Positions 25,669 through 34,069 of a stretch of 64,000 nucleotides of DNA are shown piece by piece. The stretch is from Klebsiella michiganensis (GTDB lineage: Bacteria > Pseudomonadota > Gammaproteobacteria > Enterobacterales > Enterobacteriaceae). The stretch lies in the NCBI GenBank assembly GCA_000963575.1, contig CP011077.1, forward strand, positions 682,001-746,000, read 5' to 3'. Every line of letters starts with the position of its first letter. The first letter of the stretch is position 1. Under the pieces are notes generated by a model. It made no database searches. It saw only the letters and a list, made by a program, of their open reading frames with translations, and was not told the origin of the DNA. Both the position numbers and the translations under genes were made by a program.

Positions 25669-25792
25669 TTGTTGGCAAGGCGTGCGAATTGTCCGGAACT
25701 TTACCGTCTATTCTTTATTCATAGAAATGAGACCTTGACGCCCAACACGTTAATTCTGGAGAATCGCCCGCTCGCTCATCGACGGAAAGCCT

Positions 25793-26560
25793 ATGGAAGC
25801 CTTGCTGGAACACTTTATTACACAGTCAGTTGCATATTCGCTTATCGCGGTGATGCTGGTGGCTTTTCTTGAGTCACTGGCGCTGGTGGGGCTTATTCTA
25901 CCCGGTACGGTGATGATGGCCGGGCTTGGCGCGCTGATCGGCAGCGGGCAGGTCAATTTCTATTATGCCTGGGGGGCAGGAATCGTTGGCTGCCTGCTGG
26001 GAGACTGGATTTCGTTCTGGCTTGGACAGCGCTTCAAAGGGCCGCTTCACCGCTGGTCATTTATGAAGAAAAATAAGGCGCTATTGGATAAAACTGAACA
26101 CGCGCTGCATCAGCACAGCATGTTTACCATTCTTGTTGGACGCTTTGTTGGCCCTACGCGTCCGCTGGTGCCTATGGTCGCCGGCATGCTGGATTTACCC
26201 CTGAGGAAGTTTTTGCCGCCGAATATCATCGGCTGCCTGTTCTGGCCGCCGCTCTATTTTCTGCCCGGCATCCTGGCCGGCGCGGCCATTGATATCCCGG
26301 CGGACATGAAAAGCGCCAGTTTCAAGTGGCTACTTTTAGCGGTGGCTTTACTGCTTTGGCTGGCCGCGTGGCTGTGCTGGCGCTGGTATCGTAGCGGCAA
26401 ACGCGGCACCGATCGTCTGACGCATTATCTGCCACAAGCGCGGCTAAACTGGCTGGCTCCGCTGGGGCTGGTGGCAGGTATTGGCAGTTTTGTGGCCTTG
26501 CTGCAGCATCCATTGATGCCGGTTTACTGGAAAATCCTGTGGAAGGTGCTGTCGCACTAA
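25793..26560 (+). CDS. yabI: DedA-family inner-membrane protein YabI
   Basis: A 255-residue polytopic membrane protein (E. coli YabI 254). DedA/SNARE-associated domain signatures are FLESLALVGLILPGTVMMAG and LVGRFVGPTRPLVPMVAGML. DedA proteins are thought to be proton-dependent lipid scramblases or flippases needed for membrane homeostasis; the role of YabI itself is not fixed. It ends four bases into the convergent thiQ gene, with no terminator between. In E. coli the araBAD-araC genes lie between polB and yabI; they are absent here. Confidence 0.95.
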   Translation: MEALLEHFITQSVAYSLIAVMLVAFLESLALVGLILPGTVMMAGLGALIGSGQVNFYYAWGAGIVGCLLGDWISFWLGQRFKGPLHRWSFMKKNKALLDKTEHALHQHSMFTILVGRFVGPTRPLVPMVAGMLDLPLRKFLPPNIIGCLFWPPLYFLPGILAGAAIDIPADMKSASFKWLLLAVALLLWLAAWLCWRWYRSGKRGTDRLTHYLPQARLNWLAPLGLVAGIGSFVALLQHPLMPVYWKILWKVLSH

Positions 26561-27255
26561 TGGCCGATCCCCAACAGCGCTGAGGCACTTGCCTCGCCGC
26601 TGAGTAATCTGCCCGTCTCACCGTCCCATGCAATGCGCCCGTCTTTAATCACGATGCTGCGGCTGGCTATGCGAGCGGCATCTTCAATGCTGTGAGAAAC
26701 CATCAGCAGCGTCAGGTGCTGTTCCCGGCATAGCTCATCGAGCAATTGCAGCATCTCTTTTCGCAGCGCCGGGTCGAGCGCCGAGAAAGGTTCGTCCAGC
26801 AGTAAAACGGGCTGCTGGCGAACCAGGCAGCGGGCCAGGGCGACGCGCTGCCGCTGGCCGCCGGAAAGCTGCGCTGGCAGGCGATCCAGCATGTCTGCTA
26901 GCCCAACGCGTTCCGTTATCTGCCGCAGCCGCTGTTTCTGGGCTGCATCCAGTTTCATGCCCGGGTGCATGCCCAGGGCGATATTCTGCCCAGCAGTCAG
27001 ATGGCTAAACAGGTTATTTTCCTGAAATAGCATAGAAACCGGGCGGGCTGAAGGCGGTGTCCGGGTGTGATCCACGCCGTTGATGACGATGCTGCCGCTG
27101 GCAGGTGCCAGGAATCCGGCAACCAGGCTCAGCAACGTACTTTTCCCCGCGCCGCTTGGCCCCAGGATAGCGATTTGCTCGCCCGCCGCAATATTCAGGG
27201 AAAAGCGCATGGGTAAGTGCTGGTACAGCCAGGTTACATCAGTCAGAGTTAGCAT
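26557..27255 (-). CDS. thiQ: Thiamine/TPP ABC transporter ATP-binding protein
   Basis: A 232-residue ABC ATPase, the E. coli length when started at the ATG at 27255. It shows Walker A GPSGAGKST, the Q-loop in LFQENNLF, signature LSGGQRQRVALARCL and Walker B PVLLLDEPFSALDPA. With ThiP and ThiB it imports thiamine, thiamine monophosphate and TPP. The start lies 17 bp inside the end of thiP, so translation is coupled. Confidence 0.96.
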   Translation of the reverse strand: MLTLTDVTWLYQHLPMRFSLNIAAGEQIAILGPSGAGKSTLLSLVAGFLAPASGSIVINGVDHTRTPPSARPVSMLFQENNLFSHLTAGQNIALGMHPGMKLDAAQKQRLRQITERVGLADMLDRLPAQLSGGQRQRVALARCLVRQQPVLLLDEPFSALDPALRKEMLQLLDELCREQHLTLLMVSHSIEDAARIASRSIVIKDGRIAWDGETGRLLSGEASASALLGIGH

Positions 27256-28849
27256 CTTGCCCCGGAAGTTTTTCAATCAAGGTAAACAGCATAAAACAAA
27301 GCAGCAGCAGAAGTAGCGCCGTAACCGCGCCGTCCTGGCTCCGGTAAGAGCCAATTTGCTGATACAGCCAGAAAGGCAGCGTGCGGAAGTCTTCATTGCC
27401 GAACAACGCCACCACCCCGAAATCGCCAATCGACAGAACGCAGGCAAACGCCAGCGCCTGAGCTATCGGGCGTTTTAGCGCTTTTAATTCAATGAGCCTC
27501 AGGCGATTAAAGCCGTGGATATCCAGCGACTGGCAAAGCTGAGTGTAGCGCTCTGCGACATCGCGCATGGGGTTTTCGAGCACCTTAAGGGCGTAAGGAA
27601 TCGCCATCAGCGCGTTGGTAAAAATAACAATGCCGTCAGCGGATTGGGGGAGACCCACGGTATTGTTGAGCAGCAAGAAGAAACCCGTGGCGAGAACAAT
27701 GCCCGGCATCGCCAGAATCAGCATGCCGCTAAGTTCAATGGCCTGCCCGGCGAAGAGACGGTTACGAAGTCGCAGCTCACGCGAGCTCCACAGCAGCATT
27801 AGCGTTATGGTCACGCTGATGAGCCCGGCGGCAATAGCAATTCGCAGTGAAGTCCAGAGCGCGTCCCACAGCGCGGTTTGCTGCAGCACGCTGCCCATGC
27901 TGCCGTTAATTCCGTCGATTATCACGGCCAGGAGCGGTGGCAGCAGGAGAAGCAGGGCGAGCAAAATGAGCAGGCCATCGCTAAGTTTTCGACGCAGAGA
28001 ATCCTGCGGATCGCGCCAGCCCTGAAGCTGGCTGACGCCGACGGGAATCGCCTTACTTAATTTCTGGCTCAGCAGCACCAGGCCAAGACAGCACACCATC
28101 TGCAGCAGGGCCAGCAGCGCCGCTTTAGCCGGATCGTAGTCGTAGCTTAGCGCCTGAAAGATGGCCAGTTCGATGGTGGTCGCCTGCGGGCCGCCCCCCA
28201 GTGAAAGCACGGTGGCGAAGCTCGCGAAGCAAAGCATAAAAATCAGGGCGCCGACCGGGAGTATCTGTCGGTGCAGCCAGGGCCATTCGACAAAACGGAA
28301 GAAATGCCAGCCTTGCATCCCCAGCTGCGCCGCCAGCTGGCGCTGTTCAGAAGGGATATTATTCAGCGCCTGAAGCAAAAGGCGAGTTGCCATCGGCATA
28401 TTAAAGAAAACGTGCGCCAGCAGAATCCCCTGCAGGCCATAAGGGGAAAAGTGCCATTCAAAGCCGAGCCAGCCGCTGAGCGTTGCCAGCCAACCTTCTC
28501 GCCCATAAACGGAAAGAATGCCGAAGACGGCGACCAGCACCGGCAGCACCAGCGTCATGGCACAAAGCCGCAGCAGCGTAAGCCGGCCGGGGAAGCGGCG
28601 GCGGTAGAGCGCACGCGCTAAAAATATTGCCGGGAAAACGGAGAGCGCTGCGGAAAGAAATGCCTGCCAGAAGGAGAAACGCAGGACGTGCCAAAGATAG
28701 CTGTCCTGCAAAATGGCGAAGACATCCGTTTGTGGGGCATTAAGCCACAGCGCCAGAAAAGCTGCCAGGGCTACCGCCACGACCAGCGTCGCGGCAAATA
28801 GCCCTGGATACAGCCAGCCCGGTATTAGTGGCTGACGGCGCGTTGCCAT
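27239..28849 (-). CDS. thiP: Thiamine/TPP ABC transporter permease
   Basis: A 536-residue inner-membrane permease (same length as E. coli) made of two fused halves of about six membrane segments each, each half with the EAA-type loop typical of ABC importers of the iron/thiamine type (for example LAAQLGMQGWHFFRFVEWPWL). It overlaps thiB by 25 bp upstream and thiQ by 17 bp downstream. Expression is set by the TPP riboswitch ahead of thiB. Confidence 0.96.
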   Translation of the reverse strand: MATRRQPLIPGWLYPGLFAATLVVAVALAAFLALWLNAPQTDVFAILQDSYLWHVLRFSFWQAFLSAALSVFPAIFLARALYRRRFPGRLTLLRLCAMTLVLPVLVAVFGILSVYGREGWLATLSGWLGFEWHFSPYGLQGILLAHVFFNMPMATRLLLQALNNIPSEQRQLAAQLGMQGWHFFRFVEWPWLHRQILPVGALIFMLCFASFATVLSLGGGPQATTIELAIFQALSYDYDPAKAALLALLQMVCCLGLVLLSQKLSKAIPVGVSQLQGWRDPQDSLRRKLSDGLLILLALLLLLPPLLAVIIDGINGSMGSVLQQTALWDALWTSLRIAIAAGLISVTITLMLLWSSRELRLRNRLFAGQAIELSGMLILAMPGIVLATGFFLLLNNTVGLPQSADGIVIFTNALMAIPYALKVLENPMRDVAERYTQLCQSLDIHGFNRLRLIELKALKRPIAQALAFACVLSIGDFGVVALFGNEDFRTLPFWLYQQIGSYRSQDGAVTALLLLLLCFMLFTLIEKLPGQDANSD

Positions 28850-29808
28850 TCATTAATCCATGCTGCGCGCTGGGTGGCTACCTGCTGAGGGGTAAATTCC
28901 AGCGTGGTTTGCGGTTTCACCAGGCTGCCGAAGCCGGCAGGTAACGCCACGTTGGTCACCGGATACATCCAGTTGCCGGTCGCCACGGTGTTCTGGAAAT
29001 CTGGTGTGGTAATGAATTTGATGAATTTCTCAGCGAGTTCAGGCTGCTTGCTGTTCGCCAGCCGGCCCGCGACTTCAACCTGCAGGTAATGCCCTTCGCT
29101 GAAGTCCGCGGCAGCGTAGTTGTCTTTCTTCTCTTCAATGATGTGGTAGGCCGGTGAAGTGGTGTAGCTCAGCACCAGATCGGCTTCCCCTTTCAGGAAT
29201 AGACCGTAAGCTTCGCTCCAGCCTTTAGTGACGGTAACGGTCTTTTTCGCCAGCTTTTGCCAGGCTTCCGGGGCCTTATCACCGTACACTTTTTGCATCC
29301 ACAGCAGCAGGCCAAGTCCCGGGGTGCTGGTGCGCGGATCTTCGTAAATCACCTTCCATTTTTGGTCACTTTCAACCAGCTCTTTCAGGCTCCTGGGCGG
29401 GGTTTTTAGCTTGTTTTTATCGTAAACGAAAGCGAAATAGCCGTAATCGTAAGGTACGAAGGTGCTGTTCTTCCAGCCGCCGGGCACCTGAAGGGCATCG
29501 CTTTCGACGTTGGAAGGCGCGAACAGTTTGGTTTGCGTAGCGGCTTCTACCAGGTTGTTGTCCAGCCCCAGCACGACGTCTGCTTTGCTGTTCTTACCTT
29601 CCATACGTACGCGGTTCAGCAGGGAAACGCCGTCTTCCAGCGCCACAAATTTCAGCTCGCAGTTACAGTCGGCTTCAAAGGCTTTCTTCACCGCCGGGCC
29701 TGGGCCCCAGTCTGCGGCAAATGAGTCGTAGGTGTAGACGGTTAATACAGGTTTGGCGAAAACTGGCATGGCGGCCAGCGCCAGCAGCGGCAGAAATTTT
29801 TTGAGCAC
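28825..29808 (-). CDS. thiB: Thiamine-binding periplasmic protein
   Basis: A 327-residue substrate-binding protein (E. coli ThiB/TbpA 327). The start is the GTG at 29808, giving the signal peptide VLKKFLPLLALAAMPVFA and the mature N-terminus KPVLTVYTYDSFAADWGPGP. An upstream ATG in frame would lie beside the riboswitch and adds non-homologous residues. GAGG lies ten bases ahead of the GTG. It is the first gene of thiBPQ. Confidence 0.95.
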   Translation of the reverse strand: MLKKFLPLLALAAMPVFAKPVLTVYTYDSFAADWGPGPAVKKAFEADCNCELKFVALEDGVSLLNRVRMEGKNSKADVVLGLDNNLVEAATQTKLFAPSNVESDALQVPGGWKNSTFVPYDYGYFAFVYDKNKLKTPPRSLKELVESDQKWKVIYEDPRTSTPGLGLLLWMQKVYGDKAPEAWQKLAKKTVTVTKGWSEAYGLFLKGEADLVLSYTTSPAYHIIEEKKDNYAAADFSEGHYLQVEVAGRLANSKQPELAEKFIKFITTPDFQNTVATGNWMYPVTNVALPAGFGSLVKPQTTLEFTPQQVATQRAAWINEWQRAVSH

Positions 29809-29849
29809 TTTGCACCTCAGTAAAAGGGGGCAAAGGAATTGAGTTGAGT

Positions 29850-29943
29850 GTCTCAAATCCCTTCGCCGGCGTTATCCGGATCAGGTTCGACGGGTATTAT
29901 CTCAGCGCGGACAAACTGTCCTGGCACCCCGTTGAGCAGGGAG
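29850..29943 (-). ncRNA. TPP riboswitch (THI element) of thiBPQ
   Basis: On the minus strand the leader reads GGGGTGCC, then CTGAGATAATACCCG, GAACCTGATCCGGATAA, CGCCGGCGAAGGGA and TTTGAGAC. These are the conserved THI-box elements that form the pyrimidine and pyrophosphate sensor helices. It is 40-odd bases upstream of the thiB start, so TPP binding probably blocks the ribosome binding site or elongation, as reported for E. coli thiB (the SroA leader RNA). Confidence 0.95.
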
Positions 29944-29990
29944 GATTCTACTGATTTCCTTTGAGTTACGGAAGCTATGTGACGAAAGCG

Positions 29991-31649
29991 TTATGGGCCA
30001 GGAGGCGCAAACCAGGCTGACTTGAAATCAAACCAGCCTAATGTGTTCATCCGCACCCCGCGCATGCTGCGCTGGCCTTCAATACGTAACCAGTGATGAA
30101 TCAATGGGATAACGTCATTGCGTTCCAGCATTTGCTTGCACCACTCCGGCAGCGCCAGCGTTTTGCTGTGCCAGCGGCGGGCATCTCCCTGCCAGTCGAT
30201 GGGGATGCATTTTTGAATCAGCGGGACTTCATACAGCTGGGCAAACAGGGAATATTCCAGCGGCATAGTAAAGTTCACGCTGTTCAGCCAGATATCGCTC
30301 TCAGCTTCGCCCTGATGCCACTCAGCATAGTCTATCTCCTGAACAATCAGCTTCACGCCAAGCTCTGCCAGCAATTCGGTCATGATGCTGCTGATCACCC
30401 GGTGCTCTACGTGGTCGCGATAATAGGTGAGGGTGATGCTCTCCAGTCCGGCGGGTTTTGCACGCAGCGGCCCGGGGCGTGAATGGTGCCAGCGCGGGAG
30501 TAAACCATAGGCGGGGAACCAGTATTGCTGGTATTGCTCGGTAGCCCGGTAGATAAGGTTGACGGGGGACAGAATGTGCCCAATCCACTGGCGCACGCTT
30601 TCGTCAACGCCAAGGCTGGATCGGCTGTCAAACAGCAGATAGTAGCAGCCTTCTTCCGGGCGGCTTTCCACGGCTTTTTCACTGTCGGGCATCCCCTGCA
30701 ACTGCACGCCGCAGCTGGATTCCTCGCCAACTTCTGGCAATACCCAAAAGTTGACCTCGTCAATAAGCGCCCGAAAGCCAAAGTAATCATCAAAGGCGTG
30801 GATCTTTAGCTGGTTACGGTTGTTTCGAGCCACGGAATAGGGTCCGGTGCCGATAGGCTGGCTGGCGAAATTTGTCATCGTTGTCCATTCCCGCGGCAGG
30901 ATCATGGCGTTGACGCTGCCCAGCAGCCACGGCAGCCAGTCATCCGGCTGACTGAGGTGAATATCCAGCGTCCAGAGCGTCGGGGAGGTGATTTGCGTGA
31001 TATGGGCAAAAAGCGGCAGGGCGTTGATGCGCTGCAGGGAAGAGATGATATCCAGCATGTCCAGCTCACGGCCGTGATGGAAGTGGATGCCGGGGCGCAG
31101 GAAGAAGCGCCAACGTAAAGGGGAAATTTGCTGCCAGTGGTGAGCGATATCCGCTTCGAGTTCCCCATTTTCCTCATTTATCCGCGTCAGGCCGCTAAAA
31201 ATTTGGCGGGCAATGTGGGTTTCGGAGCGCCTAAGCGCCGAGCCGGGCAGCAGATTCAGCAGCGGGCGATAGTAAAGGACGCGCAAAATATGTCGGCCCT
31301 GGCGGAAGCTACTCCCGAGGTGAGAGATGAGCATTTGGCGGACCGCCGCCTTATCGCCGACGATCTGGACTAGCTGATCGATACGATCTTGTTCCAGCAG
31401 ATCTTCCGCCCGCTGCTGCTGAAGAGCCAGCCCGGTATAGAGGAAAGTGAGTTGTGAACGTTTTCCTCGTCCGGCTTCCGCCTGCCAGCTTAGCCAGCCT
31501 TTTTCCTGCATCGCATTAAGAAGCGTACGCATATGTCGGCGAGAACAGCTAAGCAAATCCGCTAAATCATTCAGCGTGGTGGCCTGAGGTTTACCTTCGC
31601 AGCATTGCCACAGGCGGATGAATTGTTGTTGCAGGCGAGACGAAGACAT
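29991..31649 (-). CDS. sgrR: Transcriptional regulator of sugar-phosphate stress
   Basis: A 552-residue regulator (E. coli 551) with an N-terminal winged helix (LNDLADLLSCSRRHMRTLLNAMQEKGWL) and a C-terminal domain related to periplasmic solute-binding proteins of the SBP_bac_5 type (from about residue 165). In E. coli it activates sgrS when glucose phosphate accumulates and represses itself. It is divergent from sgrS, 67 bp away, which conserves the control region. Confidence 0.95.
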   Translation of the reverse strand: MSSSRLQQQFIRLWQCCEGKPQATTLNDLADLLSCSRRHMRTLLNAMQEKGWLSWQAEAGRGKRSQLTFLYTGLALQQQRAEDLLEQDRIDQLVQIVGDKAAVRQMLISHLGSSFRQGRHILRVLYYRPLLNLLPGSALRRSETHIARQIFSGLTRINEENGELEADIAHHWQQISPLRWRFFLRPGIHFHHGRELDMLDIISSLQRINALPLFAHITQITSPTLWTLDIHLSQPDDWLPWLLGSVNAMILPREWTTMTNFASQPIGTGPYSVARNNRNQLKIHAFDDYFGFRALIDEVNFWVLPEVGEESSCGVQLQGMPDSEKAVESRPEEGCYYLLFDSRSSLGVDESVRQWIGHILSPVNLIYRATEQYQQYWFPAYGLLPRWHHSRPGPLRAKPAGLESITLTYYRDHVEHRVISSIMTELLAELGVKLIVQEIDYAEWHQGEAESDIWLNSVNFTMPLEYSLFAQLYEVPLIQKCIPIDWQGDARRWHSKTLALPEWCKQMLERNDVIPLIHHWLRIEGQRSMRGVRMNTLGWFDFKSAWFAPPGP

Positions 31650-31680
31650 AAAAGAGGAACTCCTGGCGGAAACTCATCAA

Positions 31681-31709
31681 TTTAACTTTCCCTATATTAC
31701 GCCAATAAT
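31681..31709 (+). promoter_or_regulatory. Probable sgrS promoter
   Basis: AATAAT at 31704-31709 lies eight bases before the predicted SgrS 5' end. The matching -35 position, TTTAAC at 31681-31686 with a 17 bp spacer, is a poor match, as expected for a promoter that needs the activator SgrR. Inferred from position. Confidence 0.45.
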
Positions 31710-31716
31710 CACTCTC

Positions 31717-31970
31717 GATGAAGCGAGGAGGTGTTTATGAAACGGTCATCACCTGCGAAGTTTTTCCAACAGTACTTTGCCGCAACACAGTTTGTTTGCT
31801 CTGGATGGCTGGCTCGCCTGACGGTGGAGCAAAGACTAAGGATGCTCGAAGACTTGATGCAGTGGGAGGTTACAACCCCGATGCCCGAGAACGCCAACAC
31901 GCCGACTCATGTGTGACTGAGTATTGGTGCTTTTCACCCGCCAGCAGCTGTTTACTGCTGGCTTTTTTCG
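31717..31970 (+). ncRNA. sgrS: SgrS small RNA
   Basis: The Hfq-dependent RNA that blocks ptsG translation during glucose-phosphate stress. The 5' end GATGAAGCGAGGAGG resembles that of E. coli. The ptsG-pairing segment GTGTGACTGAGTATTGGTG at 31911-31929 appears unchanged from E. coli. The 3' end is a GCCAGCAG/CTGCTGGC hairpin with TTTTTT, serving as terminator and Hfq site. At about 254 nt it is longer than the 227 nt E. coli RNA, because of the longer sgrT frame inside it. Ends are inferred by alignment. Confidence 0.93.
31737..31916 (+). CDS. sgrT: SgrT, glucose-transport inhibitor peptide encoded in SgrS
   Basis: A 59-residue small protein translated from the 5' part of SgrS; SgrT in E. 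coli (43 residues) inhibits the glucose permease PtsG. The ATG at 31737 follows a strong AGGAGG. The core FFQQYFAAT, WLARLTVEQRLRMLEDLMQWE aligns with E. coli FYQHYFTAT and WLSVPQRLTMLEGLMQW. The C-terminus is about 14 residues longer and ends THV, with the TGA stop inside the ptsG-pairing segment. A GTG at 31731 is a possible earlier start. Confidence 0.88.
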   Translation: MKRSSPAKFFQQYFAATQFVCSGWLARLTVEQRLRMLEDLMQWEVTTPMPENANTPTHV

Positions 31971-32029
31971 TTTAATCTTTATGCATTTAGCGAATAACCT
32001 CTGATTACATCTCCTTTTAAGGACACTCC

Positions 32030-33208
32030 ATGCTCTGGTTTTTGACCCGCGCACGCCGTTTTAATCCTGTATACGCCGCCTTTATGGCCGTCTCTTTTAT
32101 GATTGGCGTGGCCGGGGCGCTACAGGCTCCGACGCTTAGCCTCTTTTTAACTCGTGAAGTCGAAGTCCGGCCGTTTTGGGTTGGCCTGTTTTATACCGTT
32201 AACGCGATTGCCGGGATCGGGGTAAGTCTGCTGCTGGCTAAAAGATCTGATAGCCGGGGCGACAGGCGAAAACTGATTATGGTTTGCTGTGCGATGGCGG
32301 TGGCAAACTGCGTGCTTTTTGCCTTCAACCGTCATTATCTGACGCTGATTACGCTTGGCGTTATGTTTGCGTCGATAGCCAATACAGCCATGCCGCAGAT
32401 CTTTGCTCTGGCGCGGGAATACGCCGATCGTTCCGCCCGTGAAGTCGTGATGTTCAGCTCGATTATGCGTGCGCAGCTTTCTCTGGCGTGGGTTATCGGG
32501 CCGCCGCTTTCCTTTATGCTGGCGCTGAAATATGGCTTCACCACGATGTTTCTCATCGCTGCCGGAATATTCGTCATTTCACTGGCGCTGATTATTTTCG
32601 CGCTGCCGTCTGTTCCGAGAGTCGAGCAGCCCGCTGAGGTGGCGATAACCCAGGTCAGCGGCTGGAAAGACAGCAACGTGAGGATGTTGTTTTTCGCTTC
32701 GATGTTAATGTGGACCTGCAATACCATGTACATCATCGATATGCCGCTGTGGATAAGCCAGGATCTCGGATTGCCGGATGAGCTGGCGGGTTTACTGATG
32801 GGCACTGCGGCAGGGCTGGAGATCCCCGCGATGATCCTCGCCGGTTACTACGTGAAGCGTTTTGGAAAACGTAACATGATGGTGGCAGCGGTAGCTGCGG
32901 GCGTGCTGTTTTATCTTGGACTGATCCTGTTTCACTCTAAAACGGCGCTGGTGCTCTTGCAGCTGTTTAATGCGGTGTTTATCGGGATCATCGCCGGGAT
33001 AGGAATGCTGTGGTTCCAGGATTTGATGCCGGGAAGGCCAGGGTCTGCGACGACGCTATTCACCAACAGTATTTCAACGGGGGTGATTCTGGCGGGGATA
33101 CTGCAAGGCGCGCTGGCTGAAGGTCTTGGTCACTATTCTGTTTACTGGCTGATGGCGGCGCTTGCGGTGGTCGCGCTGTTCCTTACTAGCCGGGTAAGAA
33201 ACGTTTGA
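32030..33208 (+). CDS. setA: Sugar efflux transporter SetA
   Basis: A 392-residue major facilitator protein with 12 predicted membrane segments (E. coli SetA 392). It exports glucose and lactose analogues and helps recovery from glucose-phosphate stress. Conserved stretches are GVAGALQAPTLSLFL, FYTVNAIAGIGVSLLLAKRSD and MPLWISQDLGLP. AAGGA lies seven bases before the ATG. It lies just downstream of sgrS, with which it is partly co-transcribed in E. coli. Confidence 0.95.
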   Translation: MLWFLTRARRFNPVYAAFMAVSFMIGVAGALQAPTLSLFLTREVEVRPFWVGLFYTVNAIAGIGVSLLLAKRSDSRGDRRKLIMVCCAMAVANCVLFAFNRHYLTLITLGVMFASIANTAMPQIFALAREYADRSAREVVMFSSIMRAQLSLAWVIGPPLSFMLALKYGFTTMFLIAAGIFVISLALIIFALPSVPRVEQPAEVAITQVSGWKDSNVRMLFFASMLMWTCNTMYIIDMPLWISQDLGLPDELAGLLMGTAAGLEIPAMILAGYYVKRFGKRNMMVAAVAAGVLFYLGLILFHSKTALVLLQLFNAVFIGIIAGIGMLWFQDLMPGRPGSATTLFTNSISTGVILAGILQGALAEGLGHYSVYWLMAALAVVALFLTSRVRNV

Positions 33209-33217
33209 TTTGAGCCG

Positions 33218-33940
33218 CTATTGGAGCGGCTTATCAAGTAAAAGCAAAAAGGAAAACGATATTGCATTGTTTAAGCCGTGCAAAACTATTGGCACAATCA
33301 GGCTGCCAGAGTAAACCCGGGCCAGGCAAAGAATCACTGAAAAGATAAACAGGCTAATGAAGGTCGTTGCGTTCTGATATTGCGAGTGGCTGAAGGCAAA
33401 AAGAGCGGATGCCATCAACATAGCGACGTTTTTACCCACTTTGCCGTACCCTTCGCCTGCATTTAACAAAAAGCCTCTAAAAATAACTTCTTCTGCAATG
33501 GGAACCAGCAAAGTGGCTGTTAGTGCTAACAGCACTAAACTGAGCACAGGTAGCCGCTCGATGCTTTGCATCCAGGGTTCAGGAGAGCCTGTAAATTGTT
33601 GAATAATAACCAGCATAAATAATGCGATTGCCGGAAGTATCAATCCAGAGAGGGTGACTTTCCCTAAAGGCAACGTCCCATAATGATTTTGATAGTGTCG
33701 CCAGATAATCAGGGTGTACGGCAACCAAAAACAGACGACCAGCGCGGGTATCGCCATTCCAGACCGGAAGAGACCTGCAAAGCCCGGCAGCATTGCTGCG
33801 AAAATGGATAATGCATACCAGCCGATCCAGGCTCCGATACAGATAAGTAAGTGAAGTAGCCTGTCCTGATTTTTAAGCATAGATCCGCCATCGTTGCTGT
33901 AAGTGATAAAGGGAACAGACGGCATTTCTTGCTGGCTCAT
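33218..33940 (-). CDS. CPBP-family intramembrane metalloprotease
   Basis: A 240-residue membrane protein with about six to eight hydrophobic segments and the three CPBP (CAAX protease/bacteriocin-processing, Abi) motifs: EEVIFRGFLL, the FAFSH box and LHGLNNA. These supply the glutamates, His and Asn of the zinc-type active site in this family. Substrates are unknown. Residues 1-20 are polar and may not be translated; an ATG at 33880 has GGCGGA just upstream and starts right before the first membrane segment, so the start is uncertain. The gene lies between setA and leuD, which are adjacent in E. coli. Confidence 0.85.
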   Translation of the reverse strand: MSQQEMPSVPFITYSNDGGSMLKNQDRLLHLLICIGAWIGWYALSIFAAMLPGFAGLFRSGMAIPALVVCFWLPYTLIIWRHYQNHYGTLPLGKVTLSGLILPAIALFMLVIIQQFTGSPEPWMQSIERLPVLSLVLLALTATLLVPIAEEVIFRGFLLNAGEGYGKVGKNVAMLMASALFAFSHSQYQNATTFISLFIFSVILCLARVYSGSLIVPIVLHGLNNAISFSFLLLLDKPLQ

Positions 33941-34035
33941 CCGTGGCTAATTAAAGGCGTGTCGTTATAAATAACGCTTTAGCATTATGCACTTAGTACG
34001 GAAAAAGTGAATGTCTGGCGGGTGTTAAGACTGAA

Positions 34036-34069
34036 ATAAAAGGGGCGCAGAGGAGGCGCCCCTTTTTTA
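34036..34069. terminator. Terminator of leuABCD (bidirectional)
   Basis: A GC-rich stem GGGGCGC/GCGCCCC with a seven-base loop, flanked by AAAA on the left and six T on the right. It abuts the leuD stop codon and works in the minus direction for leuABCD; its plus-strand form is even better. Confidence 0.8.

Noticed and set aside
26552..26562. Terminator between convergent yabI and thiQ
   Set aside because: The two coding regions overlap by four bases and no hairpin with a T run was seen.
33213..33231. Terminator hairpin AGCCGCT/AGCGGCT between setA and the CPBP gene
   Set aside because: The stem is real but neither strand has a T run after it, so I did not list it as a terminator.
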